Positions 16,987 through 24,855 of a stretch of DNA of 35,808 nucleotides are shown here, one piece after another (position 1 is the stretch's first letter; every line of letters starts with the position of its first letter). Below the pieces are notes generated by a model. That model worked only from the letters and a program-made list of their open reading frames with translations, did no database searches and had not been told where the DNA came from. Location of the stretch: positions 1 through 35,808 of the forward strand of contig CADECG010000022.1 in assembly GCA_902825795.1 (NCBI GenBank), read 5' to 3'. This DNA comes from an uncultured Bacteroidota bacterium (lineage in GTDB: Bacteria > Bacteroidota > Bacteroidia > Flavobacteriales_F > PHOS-HE28). The position numbers and the translations under genes were made by a program.

Positions 16987-18405
16987 TCACTGCACCCAGC
17001 GTTGCTGGGTGATCATCAGTGCTTCCTGCACCGTAATCCGCTCCCCATTGTTGTATGCGGCAACGAATGGCCCCGGGAACTGATGGCCAGCTGAAACAAA
17101 GGCTTGGCGCTGGTCTCGGGCATCCTTGTAAGCGGCATATCGGCCGGTGGTGTATTTGATCCAGCCCTCGTGCCGCTCGATACCAAAGTCACCGCCAAAG
17201 CGATGGCGCGCTTGGAAGTATGCTGTACCCACTTCGCGATGCGCAGCGGTGATCTGGACTTTGTACGTAACGCCGGTTTCTGGCGCAGGTATGCGGTTCG
17301 GGCGGGTTGCGACGGGGTCGGGGTTTTTCGCGGTCGATACTTCAGGAGCGGGTTGGGTAACGGGCTCAACCGAGCGTTCAACCGCCACATCGTTCGCGGC
17401 GATCGCTGCGGCTTTCGCCTCCTCGGCAGCCAAGTACGCAGCGTATGCTTCGGGGCCGATGTCGAACCCTGAACTACCAAGGGCAACTTTCTGGGTCTCG
17501 TCGTTCAGCAAATAGCCGAACTCGCCGTTCACGATGTGATGACCGGGCTGCGCCGAACTGCACCTCAGCTTGTAGGCGATCTTCACCTCATTGCTGGCCG
17601 GGAGGTTCAGCCAAACGAATTTGGCTATACGGTCTTGCGCGGTGAATATGGCTTCGGAACTGGACTTCTCCATGGCAGTGAATCCAACAGGCAGAGTCTC
17701 CTGCAGTTTGCCGAATCCCCGGATCGCGCCCTTCTGCACAACCACCTCAACAAGTAGTTCCGTTTCGCTCACCATGGTGATCGTTCGTTTACCGCTCACA
17801 TTGCCAGCACCTTGGCCGGCAGGGATCAGGGTCTCGCTGGCCTTCTCCGTCGGTGCTGGAACCGCCACTTCCGCAGGAGCGGGGATCTCGGCCGTCTCCA
17901 CTGCCGGTTGCGTGCTGGTCTCGGTCACCTCGGCAGCAGGCTCGCCGGCCGCGACAGGTTCCGGCACAACGGCCACCGCCGCGCCGCCGAGATCGATCAC
18001 AGTAGGAGGCAGTTCGTGCGTCTTGCGCTCATTGTCCTCGATATAGCTGAAACGGCCGGCCAATGGAAGTTTGCCGCCTACCGTTGCGGAAGCCGTAAGT
18101 GTATAACTGACCTTGAACGAGGGAGAGGTGGGCAGGCTCATCCAAATGAACTTGGCCTTCTGATCATCGAAAGTGAAGGAGGCGCCTTTGCTGTCAACTA
18201 CCGTAGCGGTGAGACCATCCGGAAGGTCGATCTGCAGTTTGGCGAATCCTCCCAAGGAGCCTTTCTCCACGGTTACGGTGACCTTGATCTGACTGCCCGG
18301 TGCCATGGCAGCCGGTGCATCATGCGTTATGCTGATACCGCTTTGGAAAAAGCCTTCGAAAAGGAACAGGCCTATCAAGTTGACGAGTACCAGCACATTG
18401 CTCAT
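16987..18405 (-). CDS. Exported protein of unknown family: duplicated domain plus C-terminal SPOR-like module
   Basis: The protein is 472 residues. Residues 1-20 are a membrane anchor or signal segment (VLVLVNLIGLFLFEGFF). Two copies of one domain can be aligned, at about 22-140 and 205-317: EKGSLGGFAKLQIDLPDGLTA / QKGAIRGFGKLQETLPVGFTA, and AKFIWMSLP / AKFVWLNLP. I do not recognise the family; the predicted beta-rich pattern is compatible with an Ig-like fold. Pro/Ala/Glu-rich linkers separate the copies and lead to residues about 380-466, a SPOR-like module (YKVQITAAHR, IKYTTGRYAAYKDARD, PFVAAYNNGERITVQEAL). Its last strand resembles AFLTAFKGGKRVSLKEA of the barrel protein encoded 30 bases downstream. 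The two genes form a probable operon starting at the TAGTTTCG element (18452-18459). Function unknown; a periplasmic, cell-wall-associated role is inferred. Confidence 0.8.
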   Translation of the reverse strand: MSNVLVLVNLIGLFLFEGFFQSGISITHDAPAAMAPGSQIKVTVTVEKGSLGGFAKLQIDLPDGLTATVVDSKGASFTFDDQKAKFIWMSLPTSPSFKVSYTLTASATVGGKLPLAGRFSYIEDNERKTHELPPTVIDLGGAAVAVVPEPVAAGEPAAEVTETSTQPAVETAEIPAPAEVAVPAPTEKASETLIPAGQGAGNVSGKRTITMVSETELLVEVVVQKGAIRGFGKLQETLPVGFTAMEKSSSEAIFTAQDRIAKFVWLNLPASNEVKIAYKLRCSSAQPGHHIVNGEFGYLLNDETQKVALGSSGFDIGPEAYAAYLAAEEAKAAAIAANDVAVERSVEPVTQPAPEVSTAKNPDPVATRPNRIPAPETGVTYKVQITAAHREVGTAYFQARHRFGGDFGIERHEGWIKYTTGRYAAYKDARDQRQAFVSAGHQFPGPFVAAYNNGERITVQEALMITQQRWVQ

Positions 18406-18451
18406 GGGGCGATCGGATTCGTGTCGCGTTCACACACGTGAACGATGGCCA

Positions 18452-18459
18452 CGAAACTA
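18452..18459 (-). promoter_or_regulatory. TAnnTTCG element upstream of the SPOR-like two-gene operon
   Basis: TAGTTTCG on the minus strand ends 46 bases before the ATG at 18405. It lies just after a hairpin at 18468-18492, consistent with a new transcription unit. Confidence 0.45.
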
Positions 18460-18467
18460 TCCGCGCC

Positions 18468-18492
18468 GCAACCCGCGATCGGAACGGGTTGC
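18468..18492 (-). terminator. Hairpin downstream of the LOG-family gene
   Basis: GCAACCCG (18468-18475) pairs perfectly with CGGGTTGC (18485-18492) around nine bases. No strong T tract follows on the minus strand, so this is only a possible terminator between the LOG-family gene and the next operon. Confidence 0.35.
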
Positions 18493-18534
18493 CGATGTTA
18501 TGCGAACAGGTATGTGTTGATGGGGGAGATGCGG

Positions 18535-19299
18535 TCAGAAGTTCGGTCGCAGCATGTACTTGCTGTAGAACTTGTCGATCGCATCCACGGCTTCTGTAGC
18601 CGTATCCACCACGCTGATCAATTCCAGATCCGAAGCGTTGATGTTGTGGTGCTTCTCGCCCATGGTTTGCCGGATCCAATCAAGCAATCCCTGCCAATAT
18701 TTCGTTCCGACAAGAATGATCGGGAATCGCGCGATCTTTTGGGTTTGGATGAGCGTGAGCGCCTCGAACAATTCGTCGAGCGTTCCAAAGCCACCCGGCA
18801 TTACAATAAAGCCTTGGCTGTATTTGATGAACATGACCTTGCGAACAAAGAAGTAGTCGAAGTTGATGCTCTTCTCTTTGTCGATATAGGCGTTCGGTTG
18901 TTGCTCGAACGGCAACTCAATGTTCAGCCCAACGCTGGTGCCACCTCCGCGGCGAGCACCTTTGTTGGCGGCTTCCATGATGCCCGGCCCACCACCGGTG
19001 ATCACCCCGTAGCCGCGTTTGGTCAGCAGGAACCCGACCTCTTCCGCAAGCTTGAACTCCGATCTTTCTGCGGCTGTGCGCGCGCTACCGAATACGCTCA
19101 CACAAGGGCGTATGCGTTGCATGGCCGCGAAGCCTTCAACGAATTCGCTCATGATCTTGAAGATCGCCCAGCTATCGTTGGCCTTCACCTCGCTCCAACC
19201 TTTCCGTTTGAAGGCTTTCTTGATCCGTTGTTCGGTTTCGTCGCCTGCGATGGGCGCGGCTTTGAGGTTCTTCGCCATTGGGATGCTTTGGTCGGCCAC
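18535..19299 (-). CDS. LOG-family protein (TIGR00730-type nucleotide phosphoribohydrolase)
   Basis: The protein is 254 residues. A Rossmann-like core carries both family signatures: GGGPGIMEAANKGA and PGGFGTLDELFEAL (the PGGxGTxxE motif). VSVFGSARTA marks the first strand. LOG proteins split nucleoside 5'-monophosphates, for example cytokinin ribotides, into free base and ribose 5-phosphate; many bacterial members have an uncertain physiological substrate. It lacks a signal peptide, so it is cytosolic. A second in-frame ATG at 19278 would remove seven residues. It follows uvrA after about 95 bases, with no clear promoter in the gap, so it may be the last gene of the long upstream unit. Confidence 0.88.
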   Translation of the reverse strand: MADQSIPMAKNLKAAPIAGDETEQRIKKAFKRKGWSEVKANDSWAIFKIMSEFVEGFAAMQRIRPCVSVFGSARTAAERSEFKLAEEVGFLLTKRGYGVITGGGPGIMEAANKGARRGGGTSVGLNIELPFEQQPNAYIDKEKSINFDYFFVRKVMFIKYSQGFIVMPGGFGTLDELFEALTLIQTQKIARFPIILVGTKYWQGLLDWIRQTMGEKHHNINASDLELISVVDTATEAVDAIDKFYSKYMLRPNF

Positions 19300-19394
19300 G
19301 TAGGGCGGCGGTTGTGCGAAAGAAAGCGATGTTGACCGGACGCGGCGCGGCCCCGCCGACTTTCACTGACAACGTAGAACTAACAATCCCGGCG

Positions 19395-22262
19395 TCAGGC
19401 CAATTCCTTTTCCAAGTATGGGGCCGTATGACCCTTGCCCATTAGGGCGACCTCCTCAGGTGTGCCCCGAGCAGTGATACGGCCACCACCATCGCCACCT
19501 TCCGGACCCATGTCAATGACATGATCAGCCGTTTTGATGATGTCCATATTGTGTTCGATCACAAGCACGGTGTTGCCATGATCGGTCAGGCGGTCGAGCA
19601 CGGTGATCAGCTGGCGTACGTCCTCGAAATGCAGACCCGTGGTCGGCTCATCCAGGATATAGAAGGTGTTGCCGGTGTCCCGCTTGCTGAGTTCGGTGGC
19701 CAGTTTTATCCGCTGCGCCTCGCCCCCGCTGAGCGTGGTGCTGCTCTGGCCGAGGCGGAGGTAGGAGAGACCCACGTCCAAGAGCGTGCGCAACTTCACC
19801 GCTATCTGCGGAACATCGGCAAAGAGGGCATGCGCATCCTCAACGCTCATATCCAGGACATCACTGATGCTCTTCCCTTTGAACCGCACTTCAAGTGTTT
19901 CGCGATCGTACCGTTTGCCGCGACATGCCTCGCACGGCACATGAACGTCCGGCAAGAAGTTCATTTCAATGGTGCGCACACCAGCGCCCTTGCATGTTTC
20001 GCAGCGTCCACCGGGTGTGTTGAAGCTGAAGCGGCCGTTCTTGTAGCCACGCACCTTGGCTCCGGGTAACCCGGCGAACAACGCTCGGATATGATCGAAG
20101 AGACCGATGTAGGTAGCGGGGTTGCTTCGTGGGCTCCGGCCAATAGGGCTCTGATCCACTTCGATGACTTTGTCGATATGCTCGAGGCCTTCGATCTTCG
20201 TGTATGGCAACGGTTTCAAGTCGCTGCGGTAGAAGTGCTTGCTGAGGATGGGGTATAGTGTATCGCCGATCAACGAGCTCTTTCCGCTTCCGCTGACACC
20301 AGTGATACAGATGAATTTGCCCAGCGGCAGGTCGATCTCCACATTCTTCAAATTGTTTCCACTGGCCCCGCGCAGCAAAAGCCGCTTCCCCGAACCGGCA
20401 CGACGGGTTGCTGGTACCGCCACGGTTTTGTCGCCGCGGAGATACTGGGCCGTTTCGGAATCCTCCTCGAGCAGTTCCAGTGGGGGCCCCGATGCCACGA
20501 TGCGGCCTCCATGTTCGCCGGCACCGGGCCCGATGTCGATCACGTGGTCGCTGTTCAACATCATCTCCTTGTCGTGCTCCACAACGATCACGGTGTTCCC
20601 ACCATCGCGCAGTTGCTTCAAGCTATTGATGAGCCGCAGGTTGTCACGCTGGTGCAGTCCTATGCTTGGTTCGTCCAGAATGTACAGCACGCCGGTGAGT
20701 TGTGCGCCGATCTGCGTGGCCAAACGGATACGCTGCGCCTCCCCGCCGCTCAAGGTCCTGGCGCTACGGTCAAGGGTCAAATAATCGAGCCCGACATCGA
20801 GCAGGAAACCGCTGCGCGCTGTCACCTCTTTCAAAATGTCGTGTGCGATCACGGCTGCATTCCCTTCCAACCCACTACCCAACTGTTTGAAGTGCTCGTG
20901 CAGGGCCGTAATGCTCAATTGGGCCACCTCGCTGATGTTCTTTTCGCCGATACGGAAATGCAAAGCGGTCTTCTTCAATCGTGCCCCTTTGCATTCCGAG
21001 CAGGCAACCATGTGTGTGAAACCCTCTGCCCATTTCTGGGCCGACTTCGGTCCTTCCTCCGCTTGCTCCAGTATATACGGGATGATGCCTTCGAATTGAA
21101 CGGTGCGGTCACTCAAGCCAACGTTGCTGCTCACGCGCAACGGCTCATCCATTCCGTTCAGCAGCGCCGCCAGCACGGCGTCGTCCATCTCTTCAATAGG
21201 TGTATCCAGGTCGTGGCCGAAGCTGCTCAAGACCGACTCGACTTGTTTGAATACCCAACTTGGCTTGTATGCGCCGAGGGCCACGATCGCTCCTTTCTTG
21301 ATGCTCTTGCGACGGTCCGGTACGATCCTGTCGAGCGCGACCGCTGTGACTTGTCCGAGACCGCTGCACACCGGGCATGCACCGTATGGACTATTGAAGC
21401 TGAACAGATTGGGTTCCGGTTCCTCGTATGCGATCCCACTTGTCGGGCACATCAGGTGACGGCTCAGGAAGCGGTGGTTGCCCGCCACGGTGTCCAGCAC
21501 CATCAGGTTCCCTTTGCCATATTTCAACGCCGTATTGCAGCTATCGGCAACGCGTTTCCTTACATCCTCCTTCACGCGCATGCGGTCCACCACCAGTTCG
21601 ATGTCGTGCACCTTGTAACGGTCCAATCGCGGACGGGTCGTGAGGTCCACGATGGCGCCATCCACGCGGGCTTTGAGGAAGCCTTGCCGCAACAGTTGCT
21701 CGAACAATTCGCGATAGTGGCCTTTGCGTCCGCGTACCAGCGGTGCCAGTATCTGCACATCGTGCCCGTTGTGTTCGGTCAATATCAGGTCCACGATGCG
21801 CGCATCCGTGTACCGCACCATGCGTTCACCGGTAACATAGCTGTACGCTTCACCAACGCGAGCATAGAGCAGTCGCAGCAGATCGTAGATCTCCGTCACC
21901 GTGCCCACCGTACTGCGCGGGTTGCGGCTGATGGTCTTCTGTTCAATAGCGATCACTGGGCTGAGCCCGGTGATCAGATCCACGTCGGGGCGCTCAATGC
22001 CGCCCAGGAATTGCCGTGCGTATGCATTGAACGTCTCGATGTAACGGCGTTGTCCTTCCGCATGGAGCGTGTCGAAGGCGAGGCTGCTCTTGCCACTTCC
22101 GCTCAGGCCGGTGATCACCGTCAGTTTCTCGCGTGGTATGCGCACATCGATGTTCTTCAGGTTGTGCACGCGCGCGCCCAACACTTCGATGTATTCCTGT
22201 TCGATGGGATCGCGCGTTCCGTTCGTGGACCGTGTTCGCGCGGCGGTCTTCTGTTTGCTCAC
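19395..22262 (-). CDS. uvrA: Excinuclease ABC subunit A
   Basis: The protein is 955 residues, normal for UvrA. It recognises bulky DNA lesions with UvrB in nucleotide excision repair. Two ABC ATPase halves are visible: Walker A GLSGSGKSSLAFD (about 52-64) and GVSGSGKSSLIGD, each with an ABC signature (TLSGGEAQRIRLA, TLSGGEAQRIKLA) and Walker B (LYILDEPSIGLHQRD, FYILDEPTTGLHFED). The C-terminal zinc module is intact (CETCKGAG, CEACRGKR); the first zinc module has CPTSG in place of CxxC, so one Cys is missing. The start is GTG, overlapping the stop of the lytic transglycosylase gene as GTGA; no ATG lies in frame near the N-terminus. Sitting at the end of a polysaccharide cluster by overlapping codons is unusual for uvrA, but the sequence itself is ordinary. 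Confidence 0.97.
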   Translation of the reverse strand: MSKQKTAARTRSTNGTRDPIEQEYIEVLGARVHNLKNIDVRIPREKLTVITGLSGSGKSSLAFDTLHAEGQRRYIETFNAYARQFLGGIERPDVDLITGLSPVIAIEQKTISRNPRSTVGTVTEIYDLLRLLYARVGEAYSYVTGERMVRYTDARIVDLILTEHNGHDVQILAPLVRGRKGHYRELFEQLLRQGFLKARVDGAIVDLTTRPRLDRYKVHDIELVVDRMRVKEDVRKRVADSCNTALKYGKGNLMVLDTVAGNHRFLSRHLMCPTSGIAYEEPEPNLFSFNSPYGACPVCSGLGQVTAVALDRIVPDRRKSIKKGAIVALGAYKPSWVFKQVESVLSSFGHDLDTPIEEMDDAVLAALLNGMDEPLRVSSNVGLSDRTVQFEGIIPYILEQAEEGPKSAQKWAEGFTHMVACSECKGARLKKTALHFRIGEKNISEVAQLSITALHEHFKQLGSGLEGNAAVIAHDILKEVTARSGFLLDVGLDYLTLDRSARTLSGGEAQRIRLATQIGAQLTGVLYILDEPSIGLHQRDNLRLINSLKQLRDGGNTVIVVEHDKEMMLNSDHVIDIGPGAGEHGGRIVASGPPLELLEEDSETAQYLRGDKTVAVPATRRAGSGKRLLLRGASGNNLKNVEIDLPLGKFICITGVSGSGKSSLIGDTLYPILSKHFYRSDLKPLPYTKIEGLEHIDKVIEVDQSPIGRSPRSNPATYIGLFDHIRALFAGLPGAKVRGYKNGRFSFNTPGGRCETCKGAGVRTIEMNFLPDVHVPCEACRGKRYDRETLEVRFKGKSISDVLDMSVEDAHALFADVPQIAVKLRTLLDVGLSYLRLGQSSTTLSGGEAQRIKLATELSKRDTGNTFYILDEPTTGLHFEDVRQLITVLDRLTDHGNTVLVIEHNMDIIKTADHVIDMGPEGGDGGGRITARGTPEEVALMGKGHTAPYLEKELA

Positions 22263-23218
22263 TCTTCCTCCTTCGCTGTGTCGAAGTCCTCCGCAGGCAG
22301 GAGGATCTCATAGGTCTTGGCCTTGGCATTGGTCAGTTTCGCATCGCGCAGCCAAGGGTTCAACAACTTCAATGTTTTGTAGTTGGTGCCTTGCCGGATC
22401 GCGAAGTCGGCCAAGTCTTCTATGGGCCCGGTCACTGCAAGTGTGCGCGTTCGGTATGGCGCATAAAGATCTTGGGCGCGAAGGTGGAAACCGTAGCGCG
22501 CAGGGTCGCGGATGATCTCCTTGGCGGCAAGAATGCGGAATACGTAACGCGATGTCTCCTCAGGCAGAAGAAGAGCGAAGTAGTCTTTGGTCTTCTGCCG
22601 TTCCACCTGTTTGTTAAGGCCTCCTCCACCAAGATTGTAGCTGGCCACGGCCATGCTCCACGATCCATATAGTGCGTGGGCCTCCTTAAGGTATTTGCAC
22701 GCAGCCTCGGTACTCTTCACCACGTTATAGCGCTCGTCCACTTCAGTGCCAATTTCCAGCCCATACTTGGGTGCGGTTTCCTTCATGAACTGCCAGAAGC
22801 CCGTTGCGCCCATGGGGGAAACGGCGTTCGTAAGTCCGCTTTCGATCAATGCCAAGTACTTCAGGTCATCAGGCACTCCTTCGCGCGCAAGTATGGGTTC
22901 TATCACCGGGAACCAACGCGACGCGCGCTTGTGCGAAAGCAAGCTATTGCTCTGCCAATAGGTGTTCACCAGCAGTTCGCGGTCCAATCGTTCGCGCACA
23001 TCGAGCAACTGCAATGGAATGTTCTCGCCACAGAAGTCGATGTTATCCGGCAACGTCAGCGAGAAGATCTTGTAGTTGTCATTGAACAGCCTCCGATGAT
23101 CATCATCGGTGCGGGGTTCGGCGCTGGAGAAGGATAGCAAGTGCAAAGCCACCGCTCCGAAAAGAAGGAGAGCAAGCCAAGCACCGCTCTTCAGGGCTAT
23201 GCGTGCAGCGCTGTTCAT
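22259..23218 (-). CDS. Membrane-anchored lytic transglycosylase (SLT domain, MltD-like)
   Basis: The protein is 319 residues. An N-terminal membrane segment (GAWLALLLFGAVALHLLSF) places it in the periplasm. Residues about 115-240 form the SLT fold: YLALIESGLTN with catalytic Glu126, GATGFWQFMKETA, and AVASYNLGGGGLNKQV. The C-terminal region (IEDLADFAIRQGTNYKTLKLLNP) resembles a degenerate LysM domain. The enzyme cleaves peptidoglycan glycan strands with 1,6-anhydro product formation. Its gene overlaps the WecA-like gene upstream (ATGA at 23215-23218) and uvrA downstream (GTGA at 22259-22262). The context suggests opening of the wall for surface polysaccharide machinery, but general cell-wall turnover is equally possible. 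Confidence 0.92.
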   Translation of the reverse strand: MNSAARIALKSGAWLALLLFGAVALHLLSFSSAEPRTDDDHRRLFNDNYKIFSLTLPDNIDFCGENIPLQLLDVRERLDRELLVNTYWQSNSLLSHKRASRWFPVIEPILAREGVPDDLKYLALIESGLTNAVSPMGATGFWQFMKETAPKYGLEIGTEVDERYNVVKSTEAACKYLKEAHALYGSWSMAVASYNLGGGGLNKQVERQKTKDYFALLLPEETSRYVFRILAAKEIIRDPARYGFHLRAQDLYAPYRTRTLAVTGPIEDLADFAIRQGTNYKTLKLLNPWLRDAKLTNAKAKTYEILLPAEDFDTAKEEE

Positions 23219-24294
23219 TCAACAGGTGGTTTCGTGCGGCGTGTAGGGATGAACAACGCCAAGAAGACGATCATTGCGTAGGACGCAAAGATGGCGGTAT
23301 GCCAAGGCTCCCAAGTGCCAATAAACCGCAACATCACGAAGCCGAGCAGGACGTTCACCGCGGAAAGTCCGGCGAAAACCATTGCTACCTGCGCATCGCT
23401 AAGCCCTGCGTAACCCAGATGATGGGTGGTGTGGTCCTTTCCGCCAACGAACGGTGAAGATCCCCGGGCGATACGATTGATGGACACCGCTGTGGTATCG
23501 ACGATCGGAAGCAGGAATATGATCAAGGCCATGAAGGCTTGGCGCAACGCATCGGGGTGAGCCGGATCGGGCGCTCCGTTCCAAAAGCACTGGACACCGA
23601 TCCATGCAAGGAATACCCCGAGGAACTGGCTGCCCGTATCGCCCATGAACATGCGGCTCGGGTTCCAGTTGAAGAAGAGGAAACCGCACAACGACGCCAG
23701 CACACCGACACAAATGACCATGTGTACGCTTTCGTCCTGCACTTGGAAATGAAGGACCAGGATGGCTGCGACAACAATGAACAAGCTCACGGTCGTGGTG
23801 ATCGCGTCCATGTTGTCGAGCATATTGATGCTGTTCATCATGCCCACCGTCCAGAGGATCGTGAGCAGCCAGTTGGCCCATTGCGTATCGAACATTTGAA
23901 TGCACGAGCCCGAGGCGATCAGGATGACCCCACAAGCTACTTGGACGGCGAACTTCAGGAGTGGCCGGGTGTTGTATGCGTCATCCGCAAGGCCCATCAA
24001 AAAACCCAATGCAGTGGCGCCCAGCAGACCCAGCAATTCCGGTTGTAACGGCCCACCGTGGCCGGGGAATAACGCGCTGTAGAAGGAGAAGGCGCCAAGG
24101 AATACGATGAAGAAACCGATGCCACCGAAGGCCGGCTTGCTGGCGTTGCTCCACCTCGTCGGTTGAACCTTGGAGTCCCTTAATCCAAGAGTTTTGGCGA
24201 AACGCATGAAGACCGAATTCACCAAAAGGCTGAATGCAAGAGCCGCGAAAAAGAGGCCCGCGAGAATGATGAAGAGCTGACTGTCGCTATACAT
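23215..24294 (-). CDS. MraY/WecA-family UDP-sugar:undecaprenyl-phosphate transferase
   Basis: The protein is 359 residues with about ten or eleven transmembrane helices. Family motifs are present: GLADDAYNTR with the Asp pair at 104-105, NSINMLDNMDA (157-163), NPSRMFMGDTGSQFLG with Asp219, and the His-rich VGGKDHTTHHLGYAGLS (about 284-299). These enzymes start lipid-linked glycan assembly by moving a sugar phosphate onto undecaprenyl phosphate. Given rfbC, Wza- and Wzc-like genes beside it, I infer initiation of exopolysaccharide or O-antigen rather than peptidoglycan (MraY). The sugar is not known. The start is three bases after the rfbC stop, and the stop overlaps the next gene. Confidence 0.9.
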   Translation of the reverse strand: MYSDSQLFIILAGLFFAALAFSLLVNSVFMRFAKTLGLRDSKVQPTRWSNASKPAFGGIGFFIVFLGAFSFYSALFPGHGGPLQPELLGLLGATALGFLMGLADDAYNTRPLLKFAVQVACGVILIASGSCIQMFDTQWANWLLTILWTVGMMNSINMLDNMDAITTTVSLFIVVAAILVLHFQVQDESVHMVICVGVLASLCGFLFFNWNPSRMFMGDTGSQFLGVFLAWIGVQCFWNGAPDPAHPDALRQAFMALIIFLLPIVDTTAVSINRIARGSSPFVGGKDHTTHHLGYAGLSDAQVAMVFAGLSAVNVLLGFVMLRFIGTWEPWHTAIFASYAMIVFLALFIPTRRTKPPVE

Positions 24295-24297
24295 GGC

Positions 24298-24855
24298 TCA
24301 ACCCGTGATCAGGGTGGGCAGAAGGTCGGCAAGAAGGACGCCCTGCTTGTCACGGTCGCTCAACACGGGATCCAGAATGCCCCAGTCGATCCCCAATGCA
24401 GGGTCGTTCCAGAGCAAGGTGCGGTCCGCGCTCTTGTCGTAGTAGGCCGTGCACTTATAGTTGAACACGGTGCCTTCTTCCAATGCATGGAAACCATGGG
24501 CGAAGCCGGCCGGTATCCACAACATCTTCTTGTCGACCGCATCCAGCCGCAGGCTGAAATGTTTGCCGAACGTGGCACTGCCCACACGGATGTCCACGCA
24601 CACGTCCAGCACGGCTCCATGCACCACCCGCACCAGTTTGCCTTGCGCGTGAGGGTCCAACTGGAAATGCAACCCGCGAACGACGCGAGCACTGGAACAA
24701 CTTTCATTGTCCTGAACGAACTCGATGACGTTGCCTACGGCATCTGCGAAGGCCCTCGCATTGAACGATTCGAGGAACCAACCTCTAGGGTCTTTGAATA
24801 CGGTGGGCTGTAGCACCAGCAGCCCCGGGATCGGCGTGGGCTCAACGATCATCAT
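24298..24855 (-). CDS. rfbC: dTDP-4-dehydrorhamnose 3,5-epimerase
   Basis: The protein is 185 residues, standard for RmlC. It epimerises dTDP-4-keto-6-deoxyglucose at C3 and C5 on the way to dTDP-L-rhamnose. The cupin fold shows FKDPRGWFLESFN, the active-site His63 in VVRGLHFQ, IPAGFAHGFHALEEGTVFNYKCTAYYDK and a final DPVLSDRDKQ. The ATG overlaps the stop of the wzc-like gene (ATGA). The companion genes rfbA, rfbB and rfbD are not in this window and may be elsewhere, so local rhamnose synthesis is not complete here. Confidence 0.93.
   Translation of the reverse strand: MMIVEPTPIPGLLVLQPTVFKDPRGWFLESFNARAFADAVGNVIEFVQDNESCSSARVVRGLHFQLDPHAQGKLVRVVHGAVLDVCVDIRVGSATFGKHFSLRLDAVDKKMLWIPAGFAHGFHALEEGTVFNYKCTAYYDKSADRTLLWNDPALGIDWGILDPVLSDRDKQGVLLADLLPTLITG

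Noticed and set aside
20227..20300. A damaged zinc module in UvrA (CPTSG instead of CxxC in the N-terminal finger, coding near 21430)
   Set aside because: I recall the same substitution in other Bacteroidota UvrA proteins, so it is probably a phylum trait rather than a local defect.
20511..22313. A 600-codon open frame opposite uvrA
   Set aside because: It is fully antisense to a well-supported gene, contains no recognisable motif, and is explained by codon bias in GC-rich sequence.
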